Shown here: positions 7,195 to 22,100 of the stretch, piece after piece
Numbering within the stretch: the first letter of the stretch is position 1
Layout: every line of letters starts with the position of its first letter
NCBI GenBank assembly: GCA_021732995.1
Contig: JAKFWA010000035.1
Coordinates: forward strand, 35,926-99,925
DNA from: Planctomycetaceae bacterium
GTDB lineage: Bacteria > Planctomycetota > Planctomycetia > Planctomycetales > Planctomycetaceae
DNA: 64,000 nt
Reading direction: 5' to 3'
Position numbers and translations under genes: made by a program
The notes under the pieces: generated by a model
Databases searched by the model: none
What the model was told of the DNA's origin: nothing
Seen by the model: only the letters and a program-made list of their open reading frames with translations

Positions 7195-10100
7195 ATGACC
7201 ACTTCCAAGACGGGGTCGATCCTTATGTTCTTCACGCCCTGGTTGAGTTCGCTGCGGACAAAGATGCGTCGCAACAAAGCGCGAGTCCGTCGCCACGCCC
7301 AGAAATCGCTCGTCAGACATCAGGCGCTGAACCGGGAAATCCAGTTCTTGGAAAACCGAGTCGTTCCCGCACTCCTGCTGATGGGCACGACCACGACGAC
7401 GATCTCGCTGTCGGACAACATCGGAACGTCTGACAACGTCACGATGATCCAGAACGGGGGCACCCTGGAGATTTTCCTGGGTGGCGGGGCGACCTTCGAT
7501 GCGACCTCGACCAATGGCGGCAATTTTCGCTACGAGAATGCGTTCGGGGGGATCACTACCCCTCAGAACTCCAGCCACGCAATCATCTTCAATACGAGTG
7601 TTCTCGCCGGTGCTTCGTTTGCCCTGCAGGTAAATCTGGGTGACCTGGCCGACGTCTTCAATATCTCAACCTCTGCGACGAACCCATTGGGCATCGCGTC
7701 GCTGACAGTGAACGGCGGCATTGGTATTGATGCGGTGAATATCGGAGCAGCAGGTCTGAACCTGACTGGCATTCCGGCGCCGGTATCAATCGGCAATGTG
7801 GAATCCATCGACCAGTCGAATGTCACGACGGTGTCAGGCGCGATTAACACGTTCAGTTTCTTCTTCGCTTCCGTCAATGGGACGGTGGATCTGAGCAACC
7901 CGTTCAACCAGTTCGGCGGGGCGGTCAGTATTTTCGCCGGAACGAATGACGTTTCGTTGAGTTCACAAGCCGACGTGACGTTTCAGAATATGCAGGCGGG
8001 TAATCTGACAGTCACTCTGACTGACGCGGATCTGACCCAGCTTGGCGGTAGTACGGTGCAATCGTCTGGTGTGGCTCGAATCGACACCGGTGTGGGCGAT
8101 GTGACACTGGGGTCGCTCAGCAACGACTTCAACCAGATTGCGCTCACTGCCGACGCGATCACGTTGTCAGACGTGGATGACATTGAATTCATTGGACAAG
8201 GCGCGGCTGGTACGATCGCAGCCGGAAGTCTGACCGTCACCGCCGACAATATCCTGATTCACGCCGACGTGTCTGTCGGTGGCGATCTGACGCTGAATAC
8301 TTCAGGCGGAGTCGGTGGAATTATCGACTTTATTACTCCAGCCGTGGGGTACGGCCTGCTGTCGGTTGCGGGAAGTACGACGCTGACCACCCAAATAACA
8401 GACAGTATCAGTCTGGGGTTGAACCACAATCTGCACGGCGCAGGGGGTAACCTGACTGTCGTTGCCACGGACGATCTGCTCATCGGAAATTCCGACACAT
8501 TGAATCTGGCACTGCAATCGGTTTTTGGGGACGCAACCATTCGTTCGGTGGGCAGTATCACAGACTCCGGACCGTTGACCGTGGCTGGAATTGCGACCGT
8601 GACAATCACCGGCACTGGTTCGATCACCCTCGACGATCCGGCAAACGACCTCACCACGATCAAGCTTTCGGGATCGACCACCGCAACCGTCGTCAACTCA
8701 GATCTGTTGACAGTCAATGGCGTGAACGCATCGGGTGCCATCAGTCTTTCGTCCACGGGCGCCATGTCCGTGGTGGGAGATGTCGTTGGCTCGGCGATTA
8801 CTCTGTCGGTTCTGGATCGGGGGGCCTTATCCCTTGCCGATGACCTGTCGATCAGCAAGGCAAAGGTACAGTCAACCATCGGTGATATCACCTTGAACGT
8901 CGCCGACAATCTGCAAGTCAATTCGTCCGCCCTGATTTCAGCCGGTCTCGGTGGATCCAAGGTGGTTGTTAATCTCGATAATACTGCCGACAACGACGCT
9001 GTCGGCGGTACAGCGAATCTCACCGGTAACTACGCGACTACCCGGATTGAAGTGACGGGTGGCGCTCAGGCCGATTTAATCTCCGGTGCCACGTTGCCCG
9101 CGACTCCCATTTCGATCAGCGGAGCGGGTGGAAACGACACAATTCTCGGATCGGAAGCCAATGATACGCTGATCGGCGGAACCGAAGACGACTCGATCGT
9201 CGGCGGAGCGGGCGGCGACTCCATTGACGCTGGCGCGGGTGCCGACACGATCCAGGGTGGGAACGGCAATGATATCCTGCTGGGCGGCGCGGGTGTCGAT
9301 ATTATCAATATCTTCTACGAAGGCGGTTCGATTTCTGCCGACGCGGGTACTGAAGACGACCAGATCAACATCACCGACTCCAAGAGTAGCATTCCCGGCG
9401 GTGTTACTGTCACTGGCAATGACGGCAACGACCTCATCAATGCCGCCCCCTTGTTGACTATCAACAATCCTGGCACGCCGACTCTGGTGATTGACGGTGG
9501 CAATCCGACAATGGCGCCGGGAGACACGTTGCTCCTGAATTTGACCGGACCAGGCAAGGGCGCGTACGCGACCACCGGTCCCAACATGTCTGGCGATGGC
9601 TCGGTTGATATTGCGAGCACGGCCTACGGGGACGTCAGCTTTACCAGCATCGAGACATACCTCGCCAACGACGACGCCAATCCTGTTTACGATGCCAACA
9701 AACTGTCCACGAAGCTGATGTCTGCCGCGCACGTTAACGACGGCGCGGCGGATGCGTTCTCGTTCTCAGTCAGTGGTGGAATTGTCGATATTCTGATCGA
9801 CAACACGCTTGTTGATCGTCTGCCGCTCGTCGGTCTCCAGTCCGTTGGATTTAATGGCTCGAGTGATAATGACCTGCTGATCGTTGATCAGAGCACTCAG
9901 GCTTTCATGTTGAATGTGAATTTCAACGCCAACGCACTTGGGTCAACAGTCGGAGTTGACCGGTTGCTGCTGGTTGGCGGCGCGGTAACGGACGCGTCCT
10001 ATCGTCCGTCGGGAACAGGCTTCTCCGACGGGTCGATCGACTTCTCGAAGTCCAAGGTGACTGTGAGTGCAGTCGAGCAGGTGCAGTTTGAATCATTTGC

Positions 10101-13100
10101 TCGCGGCACCGTGACGCCCAGCGACAGCGAGAATAAGTATACTCTCCAGTCTGGAACGACCACTGATTCAAAGAGCAATTCGGTCAGCTCCTTTGATGTT
10201 GTTTCCGACAAGTCAGGAACATCGAAAGTCAGTTTTGTGCTCGTGCCCTCAGTGACGATTGACGTGGGTGCCAGCGACGGCGCGACTCCCAATGACAGTG
10301 TCACCATTGCAAATAATGCTCTGCGAAGCGACGCAACGCTGGGTGAATTGATCATCCGCACGGGGCCTGGTTCGGACACCGTAGCGTTCCAGGACGGTGA
10401 TTTTCGCCTCCTTGGAACGGGAACCGGCATTACGATCGACGGCGGTGTGGCAACTGACACGCTCAAGGTAACTGCCACCTCCGATATGGCGGAGAATGCA
10501 GTGGGCTTTACGCTCGCCTCAACCTCTGACAGCACCGGCTTCATTCGCAGTAACGCGGGCTCCGCGCTGACGAGCGTGGCGCTGGTTGGATTCTCCGGTG
10601 AAGCCGCCGAACTCACCGGAAACGATACCAATAACGCCTTCGATCTGAGCGGCTGGAATCGCCTGGGCACGGCCAAGATCGACGGGCTGCTGGGAAGCGA
10701 CTCCTTGACCGGTCTCGATTCCGCCAGCACGAAGAACCTCTGGAATATCACCGCCCCTGATGCTGGTGACGTCGGCGGTTTCGACTTCATTCGCGTCGAG
10801 AACTTGAATGGCGGCTCGGTTGCCAACGACGAATTCGTATTCAGCACGGCAGGCAACATCAGCGGTCAGATCTTCGCAGGTGGTGGTACCGATACGCTGA
10901 ACTTCAGCGCCTATACGGGCCCCGTCGCGTTCACCCTCAATGCCAACGACCCGACCGGTTATCAGGGATTCTCGCCAGCGGTGACGAACGGCTTCGCGGG
11001 TATCGATTCGCTGACCGGTGGTGCCAGCACAGCAGATAGTATCACCGGGCTGAGCCTGGCTTCGACGTGGGACATTGACGGTACCAATACCGTGCGCGAC
11101 GACGCGTTTCTCCGTACGCTGAGTTTCACTAACATCGAGCAACTCAACGGTGGTTCGGGTAACGATACTTTCCTAGTCTCCGGAGTGCAGGCCAACCAGA
11201 TCCGCACGAACGACGGTAATGATACATTGCGGTTCCAGACGACGTTCTCCCAGTTGATCGGTCTGTTCGACGCCGGCGCGGGTAATGACACTCTGGACTT
11301 CCGAAACTTCGCGACGGCCCGTTCAGTGCAACTGACGTCTAACACCGTAGACGGTTACTCCGGAACGGAAACGTCAATTACGCAGAACTTCAGCGGCGTC
11401 GATACGGTCTTCGGCGGATCGTCCAACGCCGATACCCTCGCGACGCTCGACGTCGCTTCTCAATGGGTGATCAACGGCCCGAATCGCGGCACCTATACCG
11501 ATTCCAGCACAGTGCGAACATTGGCGTTCGGTGATGTGACGGACGCCACTGGCGTGCGAGGATTCGAGAATCTGGTTGCCGGGGCAAACTTCGACACGTT
11601 CACGTTCACCAACGGCGGTTCGATCGGCGGCAACCTGAACGGCGGCGGCAGCTTTGACTCGCTGATCGGCGACGGTTCTCGCCCGGATGAGACTTTCACA
11701 ATCGACGCGGTCAATGGCGGTACGTTCCGGGCGACGGCTGGATCAATCATCGGTGGTCGATTCAGCAACGTGGAAACGCTCGTCGGGTCAGCCGGTCAGG
11801 ATACATTTACCTTCACCAACACGGGCTCACTGCAAGGTCCGATCGATGGTGTGGGTGGCAACGATACGCTGATTGGCGACAACGACGGCAACGTATTTGA
11901 TGTTACTCAGCAAGACGCCGGAAAACTGGCGGGTAAAATCAATACCCTGGGTAACAGCCCTCTCGACTTCACGAATATCGAAACGCTGTCAGGCGGATCC
12001 GGAACCGATGTGTTTAATATTGGCGCCGTGGTCGTCGGTAACCTGATCGGTCAGGCAGGAAATGATACGTTTAACTTCTCCAACGCGGGCAGTTTGCTCG
12101 GAAGCATTTCCGGTGGAACCGGCACGGACACGATCGTCGGCGATGCCGATGGAAATCTCTTTAATATTACCGGCGATACCAGCAGCGGCAGTCAGGTCGC
12201 GGCGGTAGGCCGCGGCAGTCTGGCGACCAAGACGACGCTCTTCACGGATATCGAGAATCTCACTGGCGGTGCCGCGGACGATTCGTTCATTTTCACGGCC
12301 TTCGGCAGCCTCGCTGGCAACATCGCCGGCCTGGGTGACGGTGCGGGCGGTGACATCCTCACTGGTGATGATGACGGCAACTTCTTCAATATCACGACTG
12401 CGAACGCAGGCTCACTGCTCGGCAAAGCCACTGCGTTCACCGGTATCGAAAATCTGTTCGGAGGTCAGGGTGATGACACGTTCGCTCTGAACGCGAATCT
12501 GGGTACATCGACGGACGGGGGCACCACGTGGCTCGGCGGTAATATCACGAGCTACGTCGGTCGCGACACGATTCTTGTCGGTCCGGGTGCAGTTGTCGGC
12601 GGTAACGTCAGCACGGGTGAGCTGACTGATACCATTGATGTGCGAGGCCGGATTGTCGGGACGGTTGACGCGGGCGTTGACGACGACGTCTTCATTCTGC
12701 AGAACGGTGCAGTGTTCAACAACCAGATCACCGGCAGCACTGGAAACGACAGCTTCTCGATTGAAGGCACTGTCACGCTGAACAACGACCTGCGCGGTGG
12801 CGCCGGCAGTGATACCTTCACCTTCCTGTCGGCAGGCAAGCTGAATCAGAAAATCGACGGTGAGGCTGACAGCGACACGATCGTCGGCGATGACGACGGA
12901 AACGTATTCACAGTCTCGTCGGCCAACGCGGGAACCTTCACAGGACACGGAACGGCGGGCGACCTGACCTTCGTCAGTGTTGAGAATCTCACCGGTGGCG
13001 CACTGGACGACACATTCAACGTCAAGGCCAATCTTTCGGGGAATATTACTTCGCTTGGGGGAGTCGATACTGTTTCGATTGGCGGCGGCCTTCCTGTTGA

Positions 13101-16100
13101 GCTTATGACCAGTGTCGTAGTTGGTGGTAACATTGCCACGGGTGATGGTGCGGACGCAGTCAATCTGGCCCACAACGCACGAGTCATTGGTTCCGTGCTC
13201 ACTGGTAATGATAATGACATCGTAAATGCTGATTTTCAGTCGATGATTGGCGCGGTCTCTCGTGACCTCGTTGTCGATGGCGGAAGTGGAACCGACATTC
13301 TGAATCTGACGGGGGATGATGCGCCCGCAACGACCACCTACTCAGTTGGTCCGGGATCGGCGGCGGCGACATTAGCACACACCGGTGGCCTGCTGACTCA
13401 GCCAACGGTTTTGTCGAACGTCGAATCGGTTAACGACCAGATGATCACAGCCAATCTGATCGTAGACAGCGCTGCGGGCAACGAAACGATCAATGTCATC
13501 GACGCCACCGCTCCAGGCTTCACGGAAGTGAACTTCAACGGGGCATTCCGTCCTTATGTCTTCCAAGGCAAGACGACGCTGACGGTCAACGGCAGAGATG
13601 GGAACGACACCATCAACCTGAATAACCCGAATCGCGCTGTTGGACTGACGACGATCAATGCCAACGGAGATCTCGGGAACGATACGCTCAATCTGCGAGT
13701 GAACTTCAGCGGCGCACTGACGGGTGGCGATGGCAATGATGCGTTCGTCTACACGAACGGTGTGGTTCTGACAGGCACGATCAGCGGCGACGCGGGTACC
13801 GACACGATTAACGCGTCAGCGTTCACGACGGCGATCACCGCGACAATCACCGGCACGACTGCCGACGGCTTCTCCGGAACATCGACCAATCTACTCAGCG
13901 GTGGCTTTACTGGCATCGATTCGATCCGAGCTGGCTCGGGAATTGATACTCTTAATAACGCCACGCTGAATGTGGATTGGGAGATCGACGGTACCAATCG
14001 ATTGATTAATACCGATTTGGGTGCACTTCCGTCGCTGGCGTTCCAAGCGTTCGAGAATCTAAACGGTGGCTCAAACAGCGACCGTTACATCGTCTCGGGT
14101 AACCAGGCAACGACTATTGCTGGTGGCGACGGTGCTGACTCGCTTGTCTTTGAAGACGGTGGCGTGCTCTCCGGTCCATTTGACGGCGGAAAGGGTCTGG
14201 ATACGCTCTCATTCGCGGGAGTAAGCAGTGGCGGTTACACCGCCAGTCGATCCGTGACCTTGACCAGCAGCAGTTCGACGGGCTTCTCGGGAACGACGCT
14301 GTCCGTGACTGGCAATTTCGTGAATGTCGATTCGATACTCGGTGGTAAGTCGACTGCAGACTCGATCACCGGTCTCAGTGTAAATTCCGACTGGGAGTTG
14401 GATGGCACCAATCGCTACACCGACAAGGCGACGGGCTTTGTGTTGTCTTTCGACAGCAACATCGAGAACGCGATCGGCTCCTCGGGAGTAGATATTTTCG
14501 ACGTCGCTGGCACGCAGAAAATAAACATTTCAGGAGGGGCTGGCGACGACTTGGTTCGATTTGCCAACGGCGCTAACCTGGACGCTGGCTTCACGATTGA
14601 CGGAGGGATCGGTAGCGACGAAGTAAATTATAGCGCACACACAACAACGGTTTCTGTCCAAGCCAACTCGTTCTTGAACATCGAAGCGATTGTCGGCGGG
14701 TCGGGCGCTGGCAAGAATGACGTCATTAATGGCGGCTCCGGAGTCGATGTGTTTACGGTGACTGATGCCGACCAAGGGACAGTCAACGGAATTGCATTCA
14801 GCAGTTTTGAAGTGATTAACGCCGGGTCAGGCAATGACAGCATCAGCTTCATCGGAACAGGAAAGCTAACCGGACTCGTGTCTGGCGGCGCCGGAAGTGA
14901 CACATTAAACCTATCCGGCCTACCTGGAGTCCTCACAGTGACCATCACTGCCGGGGGCAATACGGACGGTGTGCAGGGAACGCAGGCCGCGATGGGTGGC
15001 TTCAACAACATCGACTCCATAGTTGGTAAGGGCGCGGACACCATCGTCGGTGCTCCCACCACGTCAACCTGGACTGTGGGCGCGTCTGACAGTTACGCCA
15101 CGGATGGACGCACCGCGGCGATCAGCGGTTTTACGACGCTGATTGGTAACGCAGCAGCCGACACGTTTAATATCAATGCCAACGCCACACGGATCATTCA
15201 AGGGCAGGGCGGCGACGATGTGGTGAATATTGCGGCCGGAGTCGCGTTGACGGGCACGCCTGAAGGCGGAGCAGACAATGATACCTTCCGACTGGGTACA
15301 GGCGCGACGGTTACCGGAGTCAATGGCGGTGCCGGTAGTGATACGCTGACGTTCTCAACATCCACGGGGGCCGTCACTGTCAGTATCGGCGCGGCCGGAA
15401 CGGCTGATGGTTTCGCGGGCCTCGCCACTGCGGTCATCAATGGATTCGACGACATCGACACGCTGGTCGGCAGTCAGTCGACGAGCGACGTCCTGACGGG
15501 GCGCAATGCGATTTCTAACTGGGCGCTGAATACGACCAGCACCTACACAGATCCCGGGCTGAGTCGCACGATCGCCTTCTCCGCGTTTGAAACGCTGAAC
15601 GGCGGCAATCAGGCTGACGCCTTTACGGTGAACAATGCCCAGACAGCGTCGCTCAACGGAAATGGTGGTGATGACAGCTTCACCTTTGGAACTGATGCCG
15701 GACGAGTGACGGGAGCGATTGCGGGTGGAACTGGTAACAATACGCTCAGCTTTGCCGGATTCACTTCCACTGCCGCGAACGTCACTCTCACATCGAATAA
15801 TGGCAACGGCTTCAGCGGCACTGCCGGATCTCTTATTACCGGTGGCTTCTCCTCGATCCGAACTCTGGCGGGCGGTGCAAACACTGCCGACACGCTGACG
15901 GGTCAGAACGTGAATGCGTCCTGGCTGATCGACGCTGCGAACACATACACCGATAACTCAACGGCTCGCGTGCTCGCGTTCTCCGGCTACGAGAACCTGA
16001 CTGGTGGTACGAATCCCGACACGTTCTTGGTGAACGCGACGCTCGGTGGTTCTATCAGTGGTCAGGATGGTAATGATGTTGTGGACGTTGCTTCCCTTGG

Positions 16101-19100
16101 TACGGGAGCGGTGCTCGGCAACATCGCGACCGGAAATGGCATTGACGAAATCTTCCTGCACGCGAATGCCGTTTTCGGTGGTTCGCTGGACGCTGGTGCT
16201 GATTCGGACTTGATTCAGCTTGAGTACACCGGCGGTGCTAACCGCAGCTTCTCGCTCAATGCGGGTGCCGGCAACGACATCTTCCGCTTGCTGGGCGGTG
16301 AACTCGCCGCAGCGACATCCGGGATCTTGTATCAGGTGGGGCCGACGAGCACTCAAGGCACGGTGACCACTTCGATCGATAATGGCACAAAGTTTACTCA
16401 GACCATCGCCTTCGACGGATTCACGGCCAGCAGCGCGACGGAGATTATCGAAAGCCGCATGACTGTCGATCAGTTCGACGTTCTGGGATCGACCAGTGCG
16501 GACACAATCGGAGTGATTGACGGTCAGGCAAATTATACTCGTGTGACATTCAACAATGCGTTCACAGCAATCGAACTGCAGAACGCAGCCAAGCTGCAAG
16601 TGCTGGGACAGGGGAATGCGGACACGATCACTCTGAACAACCCCAACAAGGGCGCCGGACTTACAATTACCAACGTCGATGGTGGAACTGGCGATGACAC
16701 GATCAACGCGCTGGTGGACAACAAGGGCGATCTCGTCGGTAATACCGGAGACGACAAGTTCTTCCTCGCCGACGGGGTGAAGTTGACGAGCGAATCCGTG
16801 ATGACGGTGGCTGTCAACGGCGGAAGCCCGACGATCGCAGGTGGCGATGGCGTGGATACTCTTGATCTGCACGCCAGTACGACCGCAGTGGGCGCTACAC
16901 TTACGGGAACAACCGCCGGTGGATTCACCGGTACGGTGAATCTGGTCTCGCTGGCGTTCATGTTCGGCTTCACACGCATCGATTCGCTGATCGGTTCAAG
17001 CATTGCCGACTCTCTGGTTGGTTTGGCCGCGAACGCCACGTGGCAGCTCAGCTCTACCAACACCTATATTGAAGACTCCACCAATCGTCCGCTGGCGATC
17101 AGCTCTTTTGAAAGCTACATCGGCGGAAATGCCAACGACAAGTTCCAGATCAGCGGTGTGCAGTCTGGAACAATCGATGGAACGTCGGGAGATGACACAT
17201 TCCAGTTCATGACCGATGACGCCAAGTTGATCGGCTCGATTGAAGGTAATGATGGCGTTGACACCCTGGACTTCAGCAAGCTGACGACAGCCTCGGCCGC
17301 AATCACCTTGACCGCCCTCGGCTTTGTCGACGGCTACGATGGCAGTGTGGCGCAGATTGATCAGGGCGGTGGTGCAGGGTTCTCGAATATCAACATCGCA
17401 ATTGGCGGTGGCGCGGCTGATAAGCTCACCGGACGCAATGAGAACTCCAACTGGACGATCGGTCCGGCGAAGATTTACGAAGACGCTGCCACGTCGCGTC
17501 AGTTCGCCTTCAGCGGCTTCGACAGCGTGGTTGGCGGTTCAAAAGTTGACACCTTCAACGTTGCGGGGACACAGCCGATCAATATCTCGGCCGGTGACGG
17601 AAACGACTTCGTGGTGCTGGCTGATGGGGCAGTATTGATCGGTCAAATTGATGGTGGCGATCCGACGACGGCACCGGGCGACACGATTGACTTCTCGGCG
17701 TATACAACCGCTGTCGAGATCAGCCTCAGCAATTATACAAACTTTGAGACTCTGATTTCCGGCACTACAGACGATACCCTGCTGGGAACGAGTGGAGACG
17801 ACGTCTTCACAATCAGCGGTGCCGGCTCTGGCACATTCAATGGCGTCGCCTTCTCCGGATTCAGCAGCCTCGGTGGTCTTGAGGGTAACGACAGCTTCAC
17901 CTTCACCGCGAATGCCGGAACTCTGACTGGCACGATTGAAGGCGATGAAGGCACTGATACAGTGAGCTTCTCGGGAGTCAGTACCAGCGTGGCACTGAGC
18001 CTGTTGTCGACCGGCGGTATTGACGGGTTCAATGCTGACGACTCGGGTTCGCTGGCCGCGGGCTTCAACAACGTCAATAACTTCGTGGGCAGTGCCGCTA
18101 CCGGTGACAGCCTCACTGGTATCAACGTCGATTCAAGCTGGGCAGTCGGCCCGACGAGCGCTTATCAAGCCAGCGGGGTCCAGATCAATTTCTCGGCGTT
18201 CGAGGATCTGATTGGGCAGAATGGCATCGATGCCTTCACCGTGATTGGCACAAATACGCTGAATATCACCGGTGCGGGTGGAGCAGACACGGTCACGCTC
18301 TCGAGCATGGCGTCGCTGACCGGAACTGTGTCGCTCGGAATTGGTAACGACCGGCTGACACTGGGCGATCAAGCCTCGATTACAGGTACCGTGGCTGCAG
18401 ATGCAGATCTTGACACGCTCGATCTCGCGACGACCACACAAGCTCAGACGATCACTCTCACTGCGGCAAACGTCGTCGATGGCGGTTTCAACGGTACGTT
18501 GATGGCAACCGGCGGCGGTATCAGCGGTGGATTTACGAGCTTTGATGCGGTCATCGGCGGATCCGGTGATGATACGCTGACGGGTATTTCGGCGAATGCT
18601 ACCTGGAACATCAATACAACGACCAGTACTTACCTGGCGGGTACTCAGACTCTGACGTTCTCTGGTATCGACAACGCGGTCGGCGGCACGATGGTCGACA
18701 CATTCCAGGTCGCGGGTCCGGTGACGATCGATCTGGCCGGTGGCGACGGAGCCGACCAGTTCAACGTTCAGAGCAACGTTGCCGTCAACGGCACGCTCGA
18801 CGGCGGCGCGGGCAACGACGCGTTCAACTTCTCGACCGTGATTGTGATTGACAAGCTCACCTTCATCGGTGGTGCTGACAACGACACCCTCAATTTTGCC
18901 TCCGGTGTTACCCCGGTATCGCTGAAACTCAGCAGTGTCACGACTGTCGAAACGGTCATTGGCACGGGTTCGTCGGATACTCTCGTCGGAACTTCGGGCA
19001 AGGACAGCTTCACGATCTCGGTGGCGGATGATCGAGGAACGGTGGGCTCGCTCAACTTCCAGTCTTTTGAGAACCTCGACGGCGGCGCTGACGACGACAG

Positions 19101-22100
19101 TTTCAACTTCAGCGACGGCTTTGGCGTGACTGGAGCCATCACTGGTGACACAGGCAATGACACCGTCAACTACTCCGCTTATACGTCCGCCGTGACGGTT
19201 GATCTCGTAAATGGACTGTCAACCAATGTCGATAGCGGAATCTCGGGTGTTGAAAACGCAACGGGCGGCACGGCCAATGACAAGCTGATTGGTAATACCC
19301 TCGCCAATGCCCTGATTGGCAACGACGGCAACGATACACTGACCGACGGCTTTGGCGATGACTCGCTCGATGGCGGCATTGGAGACGACGTGTATGTGCT
19401 CACTCCAGGCAGTGCCGACGTCGTCACGGACGCCAGCGGCACCGATCGGCTCGACTTCTCTCAGTCGGTCGGCCCGATCTCGATCGATCTGGATCTCAAT
19501 GGTGCTCAGGCTGTTCGAGACACGCATACGCTCAATCTGAGCGGAGCCCAGTTTGAACAGTTCGTCGGTTCCGCTGCGGATGACAAAATCACCGGCAAAG
19601 ACATTGGCGTGGCACGCACCATCAATGGCAATGGTGGCAGTGACACCTTCACTACGACGAATAATTCCCTCAACAACTGGAATATCACCGGCGCTGATCA
19701 GGGCTTCCTGCTCAACACGGCCTTCACATCCGTTGAGAATCTGGTGGGCGGCACTGATGACGACAACTTCATCTTCGCCGACACTGCAACGTTGTCCGGA
19801 ACCATCAACGGTGGCCTCGAGGCAAATGACGATGAAGTGACTTACGCGGCATCTACATCGGCAGTCACAATTCAACTGGCAAAGCTCACGAACATCGAAT
19901 CGATCGTGGGCGGTTCGACGGGGTTGGATACCATCCTCGGCGCGAATTCTGACACCAGTTTTGATATTACCGGTACAAACGCAGGCAAGATTGGCGCGGT
20001 CAACTTCACCGCTGTCGAGAATCTGACCGGCGGAACTGCGAACGATACGTTCACATTTACTTCGACCGGATCACTGACAGGAACGGTGGGAACGAACGGC
20101 GGAACTGGTTCCGATACTCTTGTCCTCGCGGAACTCGATGACGACATCGTCTTGAACGCCGCGGGATCGGTCGGCTTCAGCGGTTTCGTGACGAGTATCT
20201 CCAAGTTCGCCAATATCAGCTCGATTAACGCTGGCCTGGGCGATGATACTCTCACCGGAACTGACAACATTGCCACATGGTCCATCGACGGGACGAACGA
20301 CTATCAAAGCAGTTCCAAAACCGTGAATTTCTCCGCCGTGGAGAACCTCGTGGGCGGCTCGGGAGCCGACACCTTCGCCATCACGGGCGCCCAGACAATG
20401 GAGATCAATGGTGCGGGCGGTGACGACACCATTTCGCTGGCTGCCGGGGCATCGTTGACCGGAACTGCTGACGGCGGTGCCGGCTCGGCAGACCGAATTG
20501 TGTTCAACGGCAGCACTGGTGAATCGATCACGTTGACCGGGGCGAGTGCCAGCGGCTTCAGCGGCGCGTCGACCAGCGTGCCACTCTTTACGAACATCGA
20601 CTCCGTGCAAGGTGGTTCCGGGATCGACACGTTGCAGGGTGCTGGTGGTAACGCCACATGGACTCTGAATTCGTCGACCGGAAATGAGTATCAGGATGTC
20701 GGCGGCAAGTTCCTGTTCAGCAATGTCGACTCGCTTCTCGGCGGCGCGGGACTGGATCAATTCAATATCACCGGGGTCCACGGAGTGAGTCTGGCAGGCG
20801 GCGGCTCGGATGACGTTGTCACCTTCCTGACGAACGGGTCTGCTATTTCGGGCAAGATCGACGGTGGCACTGGCTCCGACGACCGTCTGGACTATTCTGC
20901 TCTGACTTCGTCGGTCTCGGTGAACACCGGAAACCTGACCAACGTCGAACGGATCACCGGCAGCGCATCCAACGCGGACACCCTGCTCGGAAGCCCTGCT
21001 GCTCCGGGATCGACATTCCTGGTGAACGGTGCGAATTCAGGTACCGTTGACGGAATTATATTTACTGCCTTCGAGACGCTGTCCGGCGGATCCGGACCAG
21101 ACCTCTTCGACTTCGCCGACGGGGGCTCGGTCAGTGCGATCATCGGCGGTAGTGGTACCGACATTATCGATCTGGCTGATGTGACGACCGCTCGTAGTGT
21201 CACACTCAGCACAGCCGCATCAAATGGCTTCACAGGCTCAGAGGCCGCCGCGGGTGGCTTCACGGGCATCGATCAGGTTCGTGGATCTACCGCTGGCAGT
21301 GATACGCTGAATGGTATCAATGCCGATAGTACCTGGGATATCACTGCGTCGGATCCACGATCAGTGACAGTCGCGGGTCGAGTTCTCTCCTTCCAGAGTT
21401 TTGAAACGCTGATCGGTAACGCCGCACAGGACACCTTCAATCTGAGTGGTGTTGTCAATGGATTGACACTGAACGGTGCTGGCGGCAACGACAACTTCGT
21501 GTTCGCAGCCGGCGCAACTCTTACCGGTAACCTGCTTGGTGCGAGTGGAACAGACACGATCAACCTGTCCGCTATCGCAAGTGCTCAGACAATCTCGCTG
21601 ACCGGATTGGGCAGCACAGACGGATTCAACCTGTCAGTCGGCACCGTGACTGGCGCGGTTACGAACGTTGATAACGTCGTCGGTACTGCGTTCGCTGATA
21701 CGCTGAATGGGCTGGCAAGCGCTAGCGGTACGTTCTCGCTGGGGGCTACACACTCATACGCTTCCGGCGGACGCACGCTGACCAGCTCCAGCATTGAGAC
21801 TCACGTTGGCGGTACAACGGTCGACACCTTCAATATTCAGGCGAATCAATTGGCAGCGGGCGCCGCGTTCAGCGTGGTCGGTAATGCCGGGTCGGATACG
21901 TTCAACGTCAACTTCGCTGCTGGGACGTCGCTGGCTGCCAACACGTCCCTGGCAATTGCTGGCAACTCGCAATCAGGCGGTCAGCGGGACATCGTCAACA
22001 TCAATGCGAATGCAACCGGCGATGGAGTGCGAACCATCGGGTTGACCTACACATCCAGTGTTTCTGGTAATGTGTCGATCACGGGCTTCGGAGGAAGTGC

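Noticed and set aside
7108..7578. Minus-strand ORF overlapping the start of the giant gene
   Set aside because: Composition is Arg-rich and shadow-like; it overlaps a clearly coding plus-strand N-terminus.
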